A DNA stretch of 5,435 bases, from the NCBI GenBank assembly GCA_012035435.1, contig JAAUPH010000192.1, positions 1 through 5,435 on the forward strand, in the 5' to 3' direction. The position numbers and the translations under genes were made by a program. The first letter of the stretch is position 1. The number at the start of each line of letters is the position of its first letter. Of the stretch, positions 5,305 through 5,435 are shown in pieces. This stretch comes from Sphingopyxis sp. GTDB lineage: Bacteria; Pseudomonadota; Alphaproteobacteria; Sphingomonadales; Sphingomonadaceae. The notes beneath the pieces were generated by a model. The model did not search any database. It worked only from the letters and a program-made list of their open reading frames with translations, and was not told the origin of the DNA.

Positions 5305-5435
5305 ATGCCCTGGACCAAAATCACTCGCCGAGACCATGACCGAAGCGACCTGCGCTACGCAAGCGATTGCCGCGATGAAGAGTGGAAATTGATTGCCCCT
5401 GTCGTCATGCAACGATCCAAGATTGGCCGTCCGCG
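5305..5435 (+). CDS. IS5-family transposase, N-terminal part (runs off right edge)
   Basis: Forty-three codons plus two bases are present before the window ends. The translation starts MPWTKITRRDHDRSDLRYAS, followed by DCRDEEWKLIAPVV and then KIGRP. This is the hallmark N-terminus of IS5-family transposases of the IS1031/IS427 kind: 'ITRR...LRYASD...DEEW-x-LI-P' ending in 'x-GRPR'. The DDE catalytic residues lie further on, outside the window. The enzyme moves the IS by cut-and-paste through the terminal inverted repeats. The start at 5305 is backed by GGAG at 5294-5297. Whether the rest is intact cannot be seen. Confidence 0.85.
   Translation, partial: MPWTKITRRDHDRSDLRYASDCRDEEWKLIAPVVMQRSKIGRP

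Larger units (their letters stand above)
5230..5435 (+). mobile_element. Left end of an IS5-family (IS1031-like) insertion sequence, partial
   Basis: The element is recognised by the transposase start at 5305. The recombinase homology stops at about 5229, and the preceding bases TGA (5227-5229) fit the TNA target duplication known for the IS1031 group. I place the tip at GAGCCTGATTGG (5230-5241); the exact boundary is uncertain because the right end and its inverted repeat are outside the window. About 75 bp of non-coding leader (5230-5304) precedes the transposase. The insertion disrupts the upstream recombinase in the same orientation. Confidence 0.65.

Overview
The window looks like an accessory island, or a nest of overlapping islands, from a fairly GC-rich proteobacterium. 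An alphaproteobacterium (rhizobial, acetic-acid or sphingomonad type) fits best, because both the recombinase types and the IS5/IS1031-like transposase are common there. This is inferred from protein style only; no rRNA, tRNA or housekeeping gene is present to fix the taxon.

Layout. (1) Positions 1-893, minus strand: the first 297 residues of an unrecognised protein that runs off the left edge. (2) Positions 900-2093, minus strand: a complete P4-type tyrosine integrase with all catalytic residues visible and a TTG start. It lies 6 bp upstream of gene 1, so the two probably form an operon. (3) Positions 2094-2229: a divergent control region with a plausible sigma70-like promoter for the integrase and two adjacent palindromes. 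(4) Positions 2230-3318, plus strand: an unrecognised 362-residue protein with a helix-turn-helix-like segment near its N-terminus. (5) Positions 3319-3585: a gene-free stretch dense in small palindromes, direct repeats and inverted repeats. (6) Positions 3586-5229, plus strand: a second, unrelated tyrosine recombinase of the long-N-terminus type. It is broken twice, by a frameshift near 4827-4887 and by an insertion sequence at about 5230, so the catalytic domain is missing from the window. (7) From about 5230 to the right edge, plus strand: the left end of an IS5-family element (IS1031-like) with the first 43 codons of its transposase.

How the parts fit. The P4-type integrase is probably the working recombinase of the left-hand module. 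The divergent HTH-like protein could be its regulator or directionality factor, and the coupled downstream protein could be an accessory factor or cargo. The second recombinase looks like the decaying integrase of another element, silenced by the IS. No phage structural, conjugation, CRISPR or recognisable defence gene is visible. The two unknown proteins beside the integrase are the most likely place for something undescribed, but the sequence alone does not assign them a function.
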